Shown here: piece by piece, positions 1 through 11,286 of the stretch
Position numbering within the stretch: position 1 is the first letter of the stretch
Layout of the letters: each line of letters starts with the position of its first letter
Assembly: GCA_963854835.1 (NCBI GenBank)
Contig: OY978526.1
Location: 12,541,277 to 12,605,276, forward strand
Reading direction: 5' to 3'
From: Megamerina dolium
Lineage: Eukaryota > Arthropoda > Insecta > Diptera > Megamerinidae
DNA: 64,000 bases
Position numbers and translations under genes: made by a program
Notes under the pieces: generated by a model
Seen by the model: the letters and a program-made list of their open reading frames with translations, nothing else
The model's database searches: none
Told to the model about the DNA's origin: nothing

Positions 1-640
1 GAGGCACCAACAGCAGGATACTACATAGATTTCTAATATATCGTCTATAAATTTGGTGCCAAATATTTATTTTAAAAAGAGTGTGACAGAGAGAGAGAGA
101 GAGGAAAAGTGAACTGGAGAAATGTTAGTTAGCAGGAAGTGTGTCAGTATGCCTTCATGTACTCGTATATGTATGTAGTGATTCAACCATGAATGTCATG
201 CTATTTACAATACATACTCTTTGGTATTATGAATGTGTCCCATTTATTGCCATGCTGCATAAGAAAAAATATGTTAAAGGATATTCATACATATGTGCAT
301 GCCTTTGGTAGTGAGATGAGATTAAAATGAGGCATCTAAAAATTGTTGAATACCGCATGCAATAAGTTCAAGTTATAATTTTAAATTTTTCATACGTATG
401 GCTCCAATTTCAACAGTAAGTTATTGTCATGGAGATCACTGTCGTAGTGCTTTAGTGTCTATCAGGCTGTGGACTGTGGTCGGAAGAATAAACTCAATAT
501 AGTCTTGCCCTATTGAAGTGTTGGATTGTATAGTATGTATAATATTTGTAGCATTATTTAGAAATAATATTAGAAGTTGTGGTGTCTTGCCAATTTGAAC
601 TTCAAACTTATTTAACAAAAAATTCTATTGAAATCGAATA
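1..640. other. AT-rich non-coding flank
   Basis: No gene or recognisable repeat family is seen. A short (GA)n run lies at about 87-103. The short open frames here look random. Confidence 0.5.
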
Positions 641-648
641 TTTCTAGA

Positions 649-932
649 AAAATTAAAAAAGTTCAAAATATCCATTCAATGTACATTCATATAAGGTATT
701 AGGTTATATGTACATATATTGCATATGTGAGTGTACGAGCATCTTGTAACCCAGTAGGAAAGTGATAGTAATGGCAAGGGAAGAGGGAAGTAAAATTAAA
801 AAAGTTCAAAATATCCATTCAATGTACATTCATACATAGTTTTAGATTATACATATATTGCATATGTGAGTGTACGAGCATCTTGTAACCCAGTAGGAAA
901 GTGATAGAATGGCAAGGGAAGAGGGAAGTAAA
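649..932. repeat. 142-bp tandem duplication
   Basis: Two head-to-tail copies, about 649-792 and 793-932, both begin with AAATTAAAAAAGTTCAAAAT and end with a GGAAGAGGGAAGTA-like string. They share the block reading TGTAACCCAGTAGGAAAGTG. The copies differ by small indels in the middle, so the duplication is not brand new. It directly abuts the mariner scrap that follows. Confidence 0.8.
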
Positions 933-950
933 CATAGCAATGAAGTACCA

Positions 951-1401
951 CCTTTATCAAAAAGTTCCCGGAATAACCACCGTGTGGGGCTCCCATCGTT
1001 CCAATTCGAGTTCCAATTTGAATTGCACGAGTTTTCTGCCCACAATTTTGGTCTCTTTCCGTCGTACTCATAAACCCACATCGCGTCTCCAGTAATGATC
1101 CTTTTGATGAATGTGGCATCGGATTCAGCCTCGCAAATCATGTTTTTGGCGACGTCAACACGATCTCTTTTTTGTATGAAATTGATTGAAAATTGTAAAA
1201 AATCGTCAACACACATAGAGATAGATAGATAGATGTACTCTTGGCTGCGTAACTTTTGTTATGTCAATTTATGACGCTAAGATTTAGAGGGTATATCAAC
1301 AACAGATGTACCAACTTAACAAAAAAAAAAAAACAGAACTCAAATTGGAACAATGAGAGCGCCACATGGAGGTTATTCCGGGCACTCTTTGATCAAGATG
1401 G
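951..1401. repeat. inverted pair of a ~70-bp sequence
   Basis: The stretch at 951-1026, read on the minus strand, matches the plus-strand stretch at 1334-1401. Both contain a CAAATTGGAAC word, then a GCGCCACATGGAGG / GCCCCACACGGTGG word, GGTTATTCCGGG and a TTTGATCAA-like end. The two arms are separated by about 300 bp that includes the mariner fragment. This suggests rearranged pieces of one element. Confidence 0.65.
1027..1220 (-). pseudogene. mariner (DD34D-type) transposase fragment
   Basis: Read on the minus strand, about 60 residues match the centre of a mariner transposase. They include a FIKRIITGD block followed by WVYEYD, which is where the first catalytic aspartate lies, with a VAKNMI segment upstream. 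The glutamate normally following that aspartate (GDET) is replaced (GDAM). The match stops abruptly on both sides, so this is only a scrap of about one sixth of the usual protein of roughly 345 residues. The sequence downstream on the minus strand stays open but does not resemble transposase. It belongs to the duplicated and inverted repeats described for this region. No inverted repeats or start codon can be linked to it, so it is a dead fossil. Confidence 0.75.
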
Positions 1402-1559
1402 TATGCTTATCACTATAATAAATGTTAATATTGCGATGTTATTGAAAACTCTTACGTTAAGCGAAAAGGTAAGCATTCTTGAGTATACGAGTATTTTGTT
1501 CAATTTCTCATGGGGATATTACAAGTGTTTTTCCATATATATGTGTACGTGTTATTGAC

Positions 1560-4310
1560 GATGATTTCTTTTGCGACTAGTCACTAGTAGAAGTTTAACT
1601 ATTTCATATTTCTTTGCCAATAATATTTCATATATCTGTATACATTTGTATATATGTCAATAGTACTTATCCATTCCTATGTCTATGAATTTCTATATTT
1701 ATGCTTCTTCTATGCTGTCCATATATTACTATGACATTTCCTCTGACAGGGTTTTATTCTCACTCATATTCGTATACGTATACATATGAGTATTCTTAGC
1801 TTGAAGTATCATCGTTGGAAATACTACAGAGTCTATACTCATTTCACATGTGTAGTTTTCATTAGCCATGGCTGCTGACTGATGCGCCGAATGAATGAAC
1901 GAATGGATGAAAGCTCAATTTCATACCTCTTAAATATTCGTTTATATGATTTTTGGATTTTATCCAAATACATACATATATGTGTATGTATACACACGTA
2001 TTTTCGGTTGCCTACATACACATACATATTATTTAATAAAGCAATTTGCCTCGTTTAGCTAGCGCCATAAGATATTGCTAGTTAATTTTGGTCCTTTTTT
2101 TGGATGTTATTTGTGGTCCTATTCTTACCATTTATATGCATATATTTTTCTTGTTTTCTTTTCCTTTTCCAAAGAACACGCAAAAAAAAATCTAATTTTG
2201 TTGTTGGTGGTAATCCGATATATGAAAATTGGTTGCCAAACTGGTCAAAAGCAATGACGATAAGGCAATAACTAAAATCATAGTCGTGTGCTTCTTTCAC
2301 ATAAATTCAAGATTTAACTGTGTGTGTGTATATGTGTTTGTGTGTTTGTATATGCTGTCGGCATGTGCTTTGTACCTAATTAATGGTTTAATAAGCATCT
2401 TGGTTAATACTTTACATGTGCCGGTGATGATGACTTTTTTCATAGTTAGAGTAGGATAGATAGGTGAATGGAATGAAGAAGTTGTTGCATTAGTTGTATA
2501 TTTAATAGGAAATTAAATTATTATTGTTTGAATTAAACCAAATACATATACATATATGTATTTAGATATTCACACGCATACCCAAACATATTTAATTAGA
2601 TTTGTGATTTCTTTTCTTCGAGTTTCTCAATTTCTTCGAACACACATTTGCGTGTGTGGATTTAATATGCGTGTTATCTTTTAGTCAATCACTTTTGTTT
2701 GTTGTTTTTTTTTTTTGGTGAAGACTATAATTTAACAGTAGTACATATTTTCATATATTCTATATATGTATTATTAATCATGGTAAATTAGTATATCGTA
2801 TGTATCATCTTAAATTGGCTTGCGTTATTATAATTGAAACACTTTTAAAACTAAATGCTTTACAAATTAGATGATATCTTTTGCTAATTGTAAGTGATAT
2901 AAAAGTGTTTATATATGGGCATTTAAGAGAATAGTAAATTAAATTAAATTATGTTGTACAAATATTCATGTGGCTAGTTAATTACGTTTGAACTTTTTCG
3001 ATCAATTTGTACGAAATTTTTTCAAAAGACCTAACCCCGTCACCCCTCAAAAAAAGTATGAAAATCTTTATTCAATTTCAGGTCTAATGCTAAGCGATTG
3101 AGTTGTGGAAATCTGGGAAATTGATTTGATAAAACAAAAAGTATTAAAATTTTTGTGTTTATGGATTGTCACAAAGATTCTTCTATTCTTCTATTCTTCT
3201 ATTCTATTCTTCGTCGCAATAGACTAATTTAATTGTTCTCATTTGGTTTTACTTAAAATGATGGTTTCTGAATATTTCTTTTCTATTTGGAATGGCACAC
3301 AGTCACAATCTGGCATCTCAAATCAGCAAGTTTATTTCAGGTAATATTGACTATAGAGCTTATTAAGCATTTTCTTTCAAATCAGACATCAAGCGGTATA
3401 ATATAATATAATGTGAATGCGAATGTCTTTACTAAGTCTGAAAACCTAAGTCTGATAATAAAAAATAATGTCTCTGAACATATAATTCATTTTTTCATTT
3501 TTTTTTATATCCTAATGATTGTCATGATAAATTAATGTATTATATCATAACTTTTTTCATTTCGACATATGTATTTGTATAACAAGAACCAATATGACAA
3601 TTTAGTACGAAATGTTCTAATTTGCTAGTAATAATTTAGTACTTTGGTTTGATGATTATAATCTCGCATATTTATCATTGGGTACTGTACAACCAAATTA
3701 TATTGTATTGTACATAAGTACCTACTGCATACAATCAATTGAAGATTTACAATCATTTCAAAGTAATCTATAACAAACTGACTAATATGTATAATTAAAT
3801 TATAATTTATGAACCACAGCAATGACTGAATCGATGAGCAATGTCAAAAGACTAACCAATCAAGCAGCCAAACGAACTAAGAAACACAGACAGACAACCA
3901 AATATCATCAGCACGATATTATTTGTAATCACCATTACCGCTATTCTTATCATCACCATGATTATTGTGAAAATTATTAGAATGACAGTGAAAAATGAAA
4001 AACAATTTATTTATGCCAACAACAACAACAATAATAATAGCTTCCACTACTATCACTAATAACTATGTACTACTACTATGACAGCAACATTGGCAGCAAT
4101 AGCTGTAATTAACCTGTCATAAATATGAATTTTTCGTATTTACTATTTACTCGTAGGTTTTTTTTCAATGTTTTGCGAACAATTTTCAAATGCTCATCAT
4201 CATTATCATCATCATCATCATCATCATTATGATGATGAGGAATTGCACGCAAAGTTCAAAAATAATTGCAATAAATGGCAATACAATTATAATTATTATT
4301 GCTTATTTTA
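1560..4310. other. AT-rich non-coding stretch
   Basis: No gene or transposon is recognised. There are scattered CA/TG-rich words (for example near 2320-2350) and a (CAT)n microsatellite at 4192-4238. All open frames are short and low in complexity. Confidence 0.5.
4192..4238. repeat. (CAT)n/(ATG)n microsatellite
   Basis: About fifteen CAT-type triplets, turning into their own complement (ATGATGATG) at the right end, which makes a small palindrome. Confidence 0.85.
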
Positions 4311-4384
4311 TACAGAATGATCCGAAAGTTTCTGTACAGCATATTTTTAAAAATATTTTTTGTAGCATATGTATTAGTATTTAG

Positions 4385-4965
4385 ACATATAAAAATCGAC
4401 TATTTCGTACTAAGCCCTTCATTTGTGTGACAAGCAATTAATCGGCATCGAAAACTTTCGCACAAAACATGTACGTCGTCGGTAGTGATAGAGGTCCATT
4501 CATCTGCTTAACTGTGGAAATAAGCTGGTCTCTATTCTTTTGGTTTTGGGTGCCTCACTTTTTCTGAGCTTTGTCACAGAGTTCTTTAAGAAGCTTTTTC
4601 ATGGCAAGTTGTTACTGTCGGAAGAATTACCAATTGCTTGCCGACAGGTGCTTTGGCCATTATACCGGTTTAATTCATTCTGGGTCACTCGTTCTGATTC
4701 ACATACTCTGTCGGTTAGGCTTGGGAAACAATTCTACTGGCGATTCGTCGATAAAGAGTACACGACACCGTTACTTGCGGCCTAACTCATTATCCGTAGT
4801 AAATGCTTCTCGTATGAACCGAGTACAAAATTGTTTTCGGTCCGTAATATTTTTTTCAGTTAATAGGGGTTTAACAGGTCGTACGTATGTATGCTGACTC
4901 CAAGGGCGGTTTTTAATGTATTTTAAAACAGTCTGATTTTCTTGCTATTGTCAGTTTTCAGATGC
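4385..4965 (-). pseudogene. Tc1-like transposase remnant
   Basis: On the minus strand from 4965 the broken translation contains KPLLTEKNI, then a VLFIDESPVELFPKPNRQ-like block. That block holds the first catalytic aspartate of the Tc1 DDE domain, in the position of the usual FSDES motif. After a jump across a SINE fragment (4553-4650), the C-terminal end appears (WTSITTDD, then LCESFRCR and LSTK), as in Tc1 proteins where the last residues follow the DDE triad. The stretch with the second aspartate and the glutamate, roughly 100 residues, is missing. Stops and frame changes are frequent. The N-terminal DNA-binding domain is not recognised. The protein is clearly dead. Which Tc1 lineage it belongs to cannot be told from the sequence alone. 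Confidence 0.75.
4553..4650 (-). mobile_element. SINE fragment (central body)
   Basis: About 98 bp match the central body of the tRNA-derived SINE seen complete at 16465-16829 and 55190-55556. They run from TCACTTTTTCTGAGCTTTGT to CTTGCCGACAGGTG. Head and tail are missing, and the piece replaces the middle of the Tc1 transposase frame. Confidence 0.8.
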
Positions 4966-4986
4966 ATTTAATCGTTTTGTTATAAA

Positions 4987-5337
4987 TAAATAAAATATAT
5001 ATGTGGCACTTAAAGCACCGAAGGGCTCATTGGCCGAGCTTCTCTTTCATTACTGTTGTGCGTGTTAAATTTTGGACAGTATTAGAAGGGACCTACCTTT
5101 TTTCCGGTTCCGAACGGCAGACATCACTTTTTCTGAGCTTTGTCAGAAAGTTCTTTTAGAAGCTTTTTCATGGCAAGTTGTTACTGTCGGAAGACCCTGT
5201 TGTCAATTGCTTGTCAAGTGGGTACCGTTCGAAAGAAAAATCTTTTCGATATTAAATTTGTTATGCATCAGCCGGGGATTGAACCACGACCTACATATCA
5301 GAAGGCCAACACACTAACCACTGAGCTACGGCACCCA
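4987..5337 (-). mobile_element. tRNA-derived SINE, near full length
   Basis: On the minus strand the copy opens with GGGTGCCGTAGCTCAGTGG, which contains a polymerase III A-box-like word (TAGCTCAGTGG). About 35 bp downstream is a B-box word (GGTTCAATCCC). The body follows, then a hairpin region with CCCTTCGGTGC, then GCCACATA and an A/T-rich tail. It lies inside the Tc1-like element. No clear TSD is found at its ends, unlike the copies at 29031 and 55190. SINEs are non-coding and depend on LINE enzymes. The open frames across this copy are incidental. Confidence 0.85.
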
Positions 5338-5664
5338 CAAGTCCTGCATAAAAATATGAAATAAGAAGAAAAACATTGCATTGTAGAAATACAAAAAAAA
5401 ATTACAAAAAAATTGCAAAATTGTTTTTTTGATATTGACACAAAAATGCTCCTATAAAAGCAGTCTATAAAAGAAGTCTCACTTCTGAATGCAAATCTCG
5501 AGGTAGTAAGTTTAAAATATATAAAAACGAAAGCGAAAGGAAGACAAATCGACGGACAAGAACGGGGAATCTCCCTTTTACGTATAACAAAACACAACAT
5601 GCTCAGCTTTAAACTTGTATACAAATTTCGAACAGCTGTACATAAACTTTTGGAACACTCTGTA

Positions 5665-7150
5665 TATGCATTTATTAAATAGTAACAATAGTAGAATATA
5701 ACAAGAGTGTACGAAAAATGATAATAAATTGTACATTGATATGTAAACGAAAGCGAATGAGTCGCTTTCAATATTATAATCTATATGCATTAGTGTGTTT
5801 CTGACTTGTATGCAATAATTTCAAGTTGTTCGTATCATTGAGTTTTGTCTACAAAAAGTTTTAAATTAATTTGAAAAAGATTTTGTTCAATTCGATATTA
5901 ATATGAGGATACTTTAGTATCACTTAGCTTTTACATGAAAAATCAAACAATTTTCCTTATCAGAAGTAATAATCAATTTACAGAAAATGGATGGCCATCA
6001 TCAATTTGATCTTTTTGGAGCCAATTTAATCTGTGGGTACCTGCGTTTGTATGATTAATACACGAGTATTGACAAAAAAGAAAGCGGAGGGGCGAAATGT
6101 GAGACGATATGAGAAAGAAATAGAGCAAACAAGAGATATTCAAACAGACGGTCGAACGAAACAAAAAGACACCACAGAGACAGAGAGCACCACAAACAAA
6201 CTTCAACATGCGAAAAGTAAATTAATTGCAAAATAATGATGGTTGCGTCACGAATATGGAGTTATGAGTATGAAAGCGAAGCGCAGCCAATTGAACACAC
6301 CCAATAAAAATGAAAACACAATTCTGTCAATTGAATGCATGCTGCCATACTATGAATCATCAATGTGTACAAAGTGCTGGCTCAATTGCTGTTAGGCAAT
6401 ACTCGTACAGAGTTCCATGTATATGGTAGTATTTAGAACAATTTTGTAATTATAGTAACATTCATGCATAGATGATGATGGATTGTTATCAAACGATAAA
6501 TTCAGTTTAACAATGGTGCCAACAAAGACAAACAAAGAGTATGGAAGGTATAGAGAGAGAGATATATATATATAAAATGAATATAAAGCAATCACAAAGC
6601 AAATATATTCATTGCTGCATATGTTGCAGTTGCTCGTTAACAAGGCTTATATGTTCATTCGGTTTGTATGTTATTTATATCACACACAAGTATGAATGTG
6701 TTTGTTTGTGTACATTGATGTCACTACTCTCAATCGAAAGGTAACAATTTCCATTCAATTGTGCATTTAACGCGTTTTCTCTCTTACTATTTCATTCTAT
6801 ATTTGCTATTTTTTTGGTTGATGATACAAATGCAAAAAAAAAAAGGAAAAAAAAAATTTTGCTGAAAAAATAACAACACATATGAATTCTTTGATACAAT
6901 GATGATTTCATGCGTATACAAATTTACTTGTATGTATGAGTATGTATTTTTTGAAATTACCTCAATTGGAGCGGAAAACTTTCTTTCAGCCTTTCATTCA
7001 TTCGTTCAGTTTCTCTCGTGTGTGTATATAGTTATTGTTGTGATACTGTTCACTCTATATTCACTATATTGATCACTTCGGATTGTTGTTGTTGTTGTTG
7101 TTAGTATTGTTTATGCTGATGGATGAATAATGGCGAAAATGATGGAAATG
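5665..7150. other. AT-rich non-coding stretch
   Basis: No gene or known element is recognised. It includes poly-A runs near 6830-6860 and a (TTG)n run near 7084-7101. Confidence 0.5.
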
Positions 7151-7242
7151 TCAATATTCGTAATAGTGATGATGATGATGATGATGATGAGAATAATGAA
7201 TAATAAATGATAGTGATGACAATGTTGTGATATCACAATGAC

Positions 7243-7370
7243 TATGATGATGATGATTATGATGATGATGATTATGATGATGATGATTATGATGATGATG
7301 ATGATTATGATGATGATGATTATGATGATGATGATTATGATGATGATGATTATGATGATGATGATTATGA
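7243..7370 (+). repeat. compound minisatellite, 15-bp unit GATGATGATGATTAT
   Basis: Eight or so head-to-tail units of GATGATGATGATTAT, one of them lengthened by an extra GAT. A plainer (GAT)n run lies just upstream at about 7168-7190. The array stays open in one frame and would translate as methionine runs split by isoleucines, which is a repeat artefact and not a protein. Confidence 0.9.
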
Positions 7371-7829
7371 CAATGATGTTTTTTTTTCGTTTACTTCAGC
7401 ATCAGATGTTGTTTTTTTTTGGGGGGACTAATTTTAATGTGCATTTTGTATCATTTTGCTTGATTAACAGCTTCTGTTTGCAAGATATTGTAAAATTGAT
7501 ATTTTTTCAGAATCAAAAATTTTATAAATATGTTTTTTCAAAAATACATAAATGGAAATAATATATTTTAGCAATTTACATCTTATTGTAAACTTTAAGT
7601 AACAATGATTTCGTTAATTATAATTTTAAAAGGCATGCGTTTGTTGAAAATTTTCTGAAAATCTGAAATAACTTGAATATTTTAGAAAGTCAGATTCATA
7701 ATAAGAGATATTTGAGTAAAATTTTCGCTTTCAAGATTAAATTTTGAAATAAAGTTACCAATTTCTTAAACGAATTGTGATTGTGATTGTGATTGTGGAT
7801 TGTCACATTTGACAATATTTTGTCAAAAT

Positions 7830-8310
7830 GATCATGGTCAACTCACGGTGCGGTGACTCACATGATGGTCAAACAACGACTATTTGTCAGGAAGGTTTTC
7901 TTGAGCATTTGTTCGGATTGGATTGGAATTATAAGCTTTCATATGGTCTAACACTAAATTCGAACCACTACTGTCAACAATTGGAACTTTTAAAGCTAAT
8001 GATTGACTAAAAGTGTCAAGAATTGGCCAATAGACAAACTGTTGTGTTCTATCATCACAATGCCAGGCCACATATGTCTATAGTGACGCACTAGAAACTC
8101 TGGTAGCTTTGTAGGAAACTTTTTTTTGTGCCGTCCACCACGAAGTGTGAATCTGGCACTAAGTGATTAACATTGTTGATAAACATTGCAAAACTTCCTG
8201 TCGTGATAGTCGGTATAAATTGAAGATTGTAAAAATTGTTTAATAGACTTTTTCGGCAATATATTTCAGAGCTTCTATGATAGAGAATTATTTCCCCAAC
8301 TACCTTGATA
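7830..8310 (+). pseudogene. mariner transposase C-terminal half, decayed
   Basis: On the plus strand the translation shows DWNYKLSYGLTLNSNHYCQQ, close to the mariner block that reads WDW...ELL..GQTLNSDLYCQQL in intact proteins. It is followed by LKLMID, a stop, then QELANRQTVVFYHHNARPH. The last is the normal FHQDNARPH motif, in which the catalytic aspartate has been lost. Further on, after frame changes, FGNIFQSFYDREI corresponds to the C-terminal segment (F..K...FY..GI). The N-terminal half, both ends of the element and any inverted repeats are not visible. It may belong to the same lineage as the copies at 17559 and 34605, but there is no overlap long enough to decide. Confidence 0.8.
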
Positions 8311-8752
8311 TAATGTTACATTTTTATTTTTTATTTTTTGTAATCAAATACATCTCAAAATCTCATAAAATTTATAGCTTGAACTTGCAAATCTCTAATT
8401 TTCAATTTGCTTCATATTTTTTGTGCTTTAAATTTACTAAATTCTTCAATATTTCTTTATGACGGACAAAATATTCACTTTTCTATTTCTATTTTCGGTT
8501 TACGAGTAATTCATTGCATTGTTTATGGTCGCCATTTGTTTTTTTTTGCTCTCCTCCATAATTTGTTATGTCATCGTTGTTTTGCTTATGCACCTGAAAT
8601 ATACACACACACACCCATACACACATATACCCACAGCACACCCACAGACAAGCCAAAATCCTTGATGACTATAAAGACGATGTCGTTGTTGAAGAAGCCG
8701 GAAACATTCATCAACAGCACGCGCTCTTGCGTCACCCCAAAAACGATCAAGT

Positions 8753-8953
8753 CAATTAGTTTGGCATAAAATTCAATAGTGTCAACGTTGGTTGGTTATA
8801 TTGTACACTTTTTTGTTGTTGTTGTTGTGCTCTGCTGTTCAAATTTGTTGCTTTGTTGCGGCATCAACAACAGCAGCAACACCAGCAGCAGCAGCAGCAT
8901 CAGCAGCAGCAGCAGCACTTAAATGCAGAGCGTCATGCTAATGTCTGTTGTAC
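8753..8953 (+). other. possible exon-like open frame with polyglutamine run (weak)
   Basis: A frame open from about 8760 contains about 20 codons of Gln and His from the CAG/CAA repeat at 8864-8921, then LNAERHANVCCT. It ends exactly at a consensus splice donor, GTAAGT at 8954-8959. There is no start codon in the frame, so it would have to be an internal exon with an acceptor upstream, for instance at the CAACAACAG words after the T-rich run. Polyglutamine ('opa') exons are common in flies, but the same repeat also occurs freely in non-coding DNA. I rate this as weak. Confidence 0.15.
8864..8921 (+). repeat. (CAG/CAA)n 'opa' repeat
   Basis: Imperfect CAG/CAA/CAC/CAT triplets. In one frame they read as glutamines with regularly spaced histidines. 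Confidence 0.85.
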
Positions 8954-10205
8954 GTAAGTATTCTCTGCTGCTGTTATGGTTGATGACTTTGGTAAACAAA
9001 TCCTTGACATGCCTGCTCGTTGAAATGTGCTCTATGTCGATGTAAGTGTGTTTGTGTGTGTGTGTGTGTGCGATAGAGATAAAGAGAAAGTAGTAATACG
9101 CCTCCCTTTTTGTAGTTTCACTATTTATCTTGCTGTATGGTATTTTTTTACTTGTGATTTAAGCTTTTGTTATTTTATGTGTGCGTGTGTGTGTGTATTC
9201 CATTGCACATGGGATGTACTGAATTTTGTCTTGTACGTGGCGAAGCATATACGTTTGTATTATATGCACATATATATGAGACGCAGGAAAGAGCACATAT
9301 ATATACGTACGTATTTATCGATGCATGGCTTGAAATGTGTCAATCATGACATTACTGTGCCGCATGTAGTTTTATTATTACTATTTTTTTTTGTTCGTTC
9401 ATTTGCTTTACCCTTTTAACTGGGACTCTGTTTTTTTGTTATTTTTGCTTAATGCTGCAATTTTAATGCCATTTTAGCGCATTCACATACACCACTTTCA
9501 TGCATATCTTGCTTCAGGCACGTCTCAGGCTTTGTGACAATTCTTGTTGCCACCGCTGTTGGCATTTACCACCACAGTTGCCTTTGCTGGCATTTTGATA
9601 TTACATTTTTTTGTAAGTGTGTGTGTGTGTGTGTGTGTGTGACTGCTGATGGAATGCATTTATATTCTTGCATATAAAATATTCACATACTCCACTGTAG
9701 GATGTACAGAAATATATGCATGAAATGGCATGCACTAGTTAACGAGGAAATAGATATAAGTTAGCGGCAAAAGCATCCGCGAACACACAGCCACGGCAAA
9801 AGCCACGAACAAGATGAAGCATCATCGCGACATTCAATACGTGCACAACATTTTGATGATATTTTCTGTGTTTGTCTCTATGTCAATTTGGATGCATTTA
9901 TGCATCTACATGTATGCGAGTGTTTGACATTTGATTTTGATGCACATCCACATTGAATATTGCTTGAGTTTTTATGAACCCTCAGGAAAAGTTTTTCTAC
10001 TATAGTTACCTTTGATTTTTTTCGGTGATATTCACAAAGATACACCAAATTCATAGGTTATCATTGCAACTGGAAAATATGGCTCAACACTTAATGATAT
10101 TGTTGCACAAAACCACACAGGCTAACCTTTGTAGAGCTGGATAGGAAGTGTTGCATAGACTTTGGCACTATTATATTTTAAATGAATTAGAGGAATATTA
10201 TGCAT

Positions 10206-10217
10206 CGTAGATTACTT
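10206..10217. repeat. TSD, left copy (CGTAGATTACTT)
   Basis: This 12-bp word is repeated exactly at 11287-11298, on the far side of the LINE insertion. Confidence 0.9.
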
Positions 10218-11286
10218 ACTTACTTACTTATGTGGCCATAACAACCGAATATCGATTTAGGCCGAATGTAACATGCTTCGCCAGCCATCTCTGTGCTTCG
10301 CTCGCTGGCGCCAGTTAAAAATTCCAAGCGCCGTCAGGTTCTGCAGTAATTGGTCTTTCCACCGGAGCTTAAGTTTTTCTTTTCTGCGTTGTCCTCCAGC
10401 GGGTTCCGAATATAACACCTTCTTAGTTGGAACGTGTTCTTCCATTCGCTCGACATGACCTAGTCAGCGCAGCCACTGGAATTTGATGCGCTTTACTATG
10501 TCAATGTCGGCATACAGCTCGTACAGCTCATGGTTGTACCTTATTCGGTACTCGCCACCAACACAAGTAGGTCCAAAGATCTTGCTTAGGACCTTCCTGT
10601 CCAACGCGCAGGGACTCTTTGATTGTTGACACTAGATACTTCTTCTTGCCCTCGTTCACCATAAGACCCATTAGACACGACTCTTTGCAACACTGAGAAT
10701 GCTGCACTGACTGCTCGCATGTTCATGCCGATTATATCAATGTCGTCGGCATACGCCAACAGCATGACACTTTTGTTGAAGATAGTGCCATTATATCGTA
10801 GATCAGCGGCTGGTATTATTTTCTCCATAATTAAATTGAAGAAGTCGCACGATAACGAATCATCTTGTCTGAAACGCCGTTCGGTACTAAACGATGCGGA
10901 GAGGTCCTTCCCAGTTTTCACTGCACAACGGGAGTTATGCAATGTCATTGTACAAAGTCGAATGAGCTTTGCAGGAATATCGAACTCAGACATTGTGGCG
11001 TAGAGATAATCCCTTACCGGACTATCGAAAGCGGCTTTATAATCAACAAATATGTGGTGTGTGTCGATCTGTTTTTCTTGGGTCTTCTTCAGGATTTGGT
11101 GCAGTGTGAAAATCTGGTCGATGGTAGATTTACCAGGTCTGAAACCACACTGATAATCAGGCACAATCAGGTTGTTGAGCATGGGCTTCAATCTTTCAGA
11201 CAGTACCCAGGATAAGACCTTGTACGCGATGCTCAGGAGACTTATTCCATGGTAGTTGGCGCAAATTGTGGGTTCTCGTGGGGCAG
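10218..11286 (-). mobile_element. 5'-truncated non-LTR retrotransposon (LINE)
   Basis: The insertion is bounded by a perfect 12-bp TSD. Its 3' end, on the minus strand, is a short microsatellite tail of TAAG units directly after ATGGCCACATAAG. The 5' end is cut inside the reverse transcriptase gene, as is usual for LINE copies. An internal deletion removes about 300 bp between the end of the RT core and the C-terminal region, as shown by comparison with the copy at 50885-51482. Other members of the same family lie at 29846-30326 (plus strand), 39952-40062 and 50885-51482. The clade cannot be fixed without a tree. Confidence 0.9.
10225..11284 (-). pseudogene. LINE reverse transcriptase, truncated and internally deleted
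   Basis: The frame is open from the truncation point. It begins with ANYHGISLLSIAYKVLS (RT domain 1), then CGFRPGKSTIDQIF, FVDYKAAFDS (first catalytic aspartate), SCDFFNL and AYADDIDIIG (the YADD catalytic box). A frame change follows near 10690. After the internal deletion come KVLSKIFGPTCVGGEYRIR, an in-frame stop, LGHVERMEEHVPT and a basic tail with RWKDQ and NWRQRAKHRDGW at 10257-10445. The enzyme normally copies the element RNA at a nicked chromosomal target. Here it lacks the endonuclease domain and the N-terminal part, and has stops, so it is inactive. In the RQDDSL segment an aspartate sits where RQGDPLS is usual. Confidence 0.9.

Larger units (their letters stand above)
4313..5662 (-). 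mobile_element. Tc1-like element with both TIRs, carrying SINE pieces
   Basis: The left end begins CAGAATGATCCGAAAGTTT and the right end, read inward on the minus strand, begins CAGAGTGTTCCAAAAGTTT. Both continue with TGTACAGC, so these are good terminal inverted repeats of about 28 bp. Each end is flanked by TA (4311-4312 and 5663-5664), the TSD of the Tc1/mariner superfamily. Total length is 1350 bp, but about 350 bp is an internal SINE and about 100 bp a second SINE piece, so the transposon remnant itself is near 900 bp. Coding remains lie at 4385-4545 and 4652-4965 on the minus strand. The region from 5338 to 5662 holds no transposase similarity I can see. Confidence 0.85.
8311..10205. 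other. non-coding stretch with simple repeats
   Basis: No element is recognised. It holds a (CAG)n run, several (GT)n runs (about 9048-9070 and 9617-9641) and a (TTG)n run near 8814-8828. One exon-like polyglutamine frame is listed separately. Confidence 0.5.

Noticed and set aside
5270..5337. possible tRNA gene (A box and B box present) on the minus strand
   Set aside because: It is the head of a repeated SINE. The same sequence recurs at 16.8, 29.4 and 55.5 kb with identical non-tRNA downstream sequence, and no proper acceptor stem or full cloverleaf is kept.
5298..5771. 157-codon minus-strand open frame
   Set aside because: Runs across a SINE head, a Tc1 end and unrelated flank, so it has no common origin. 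Composition is AT-driven (F, S, Y, C).
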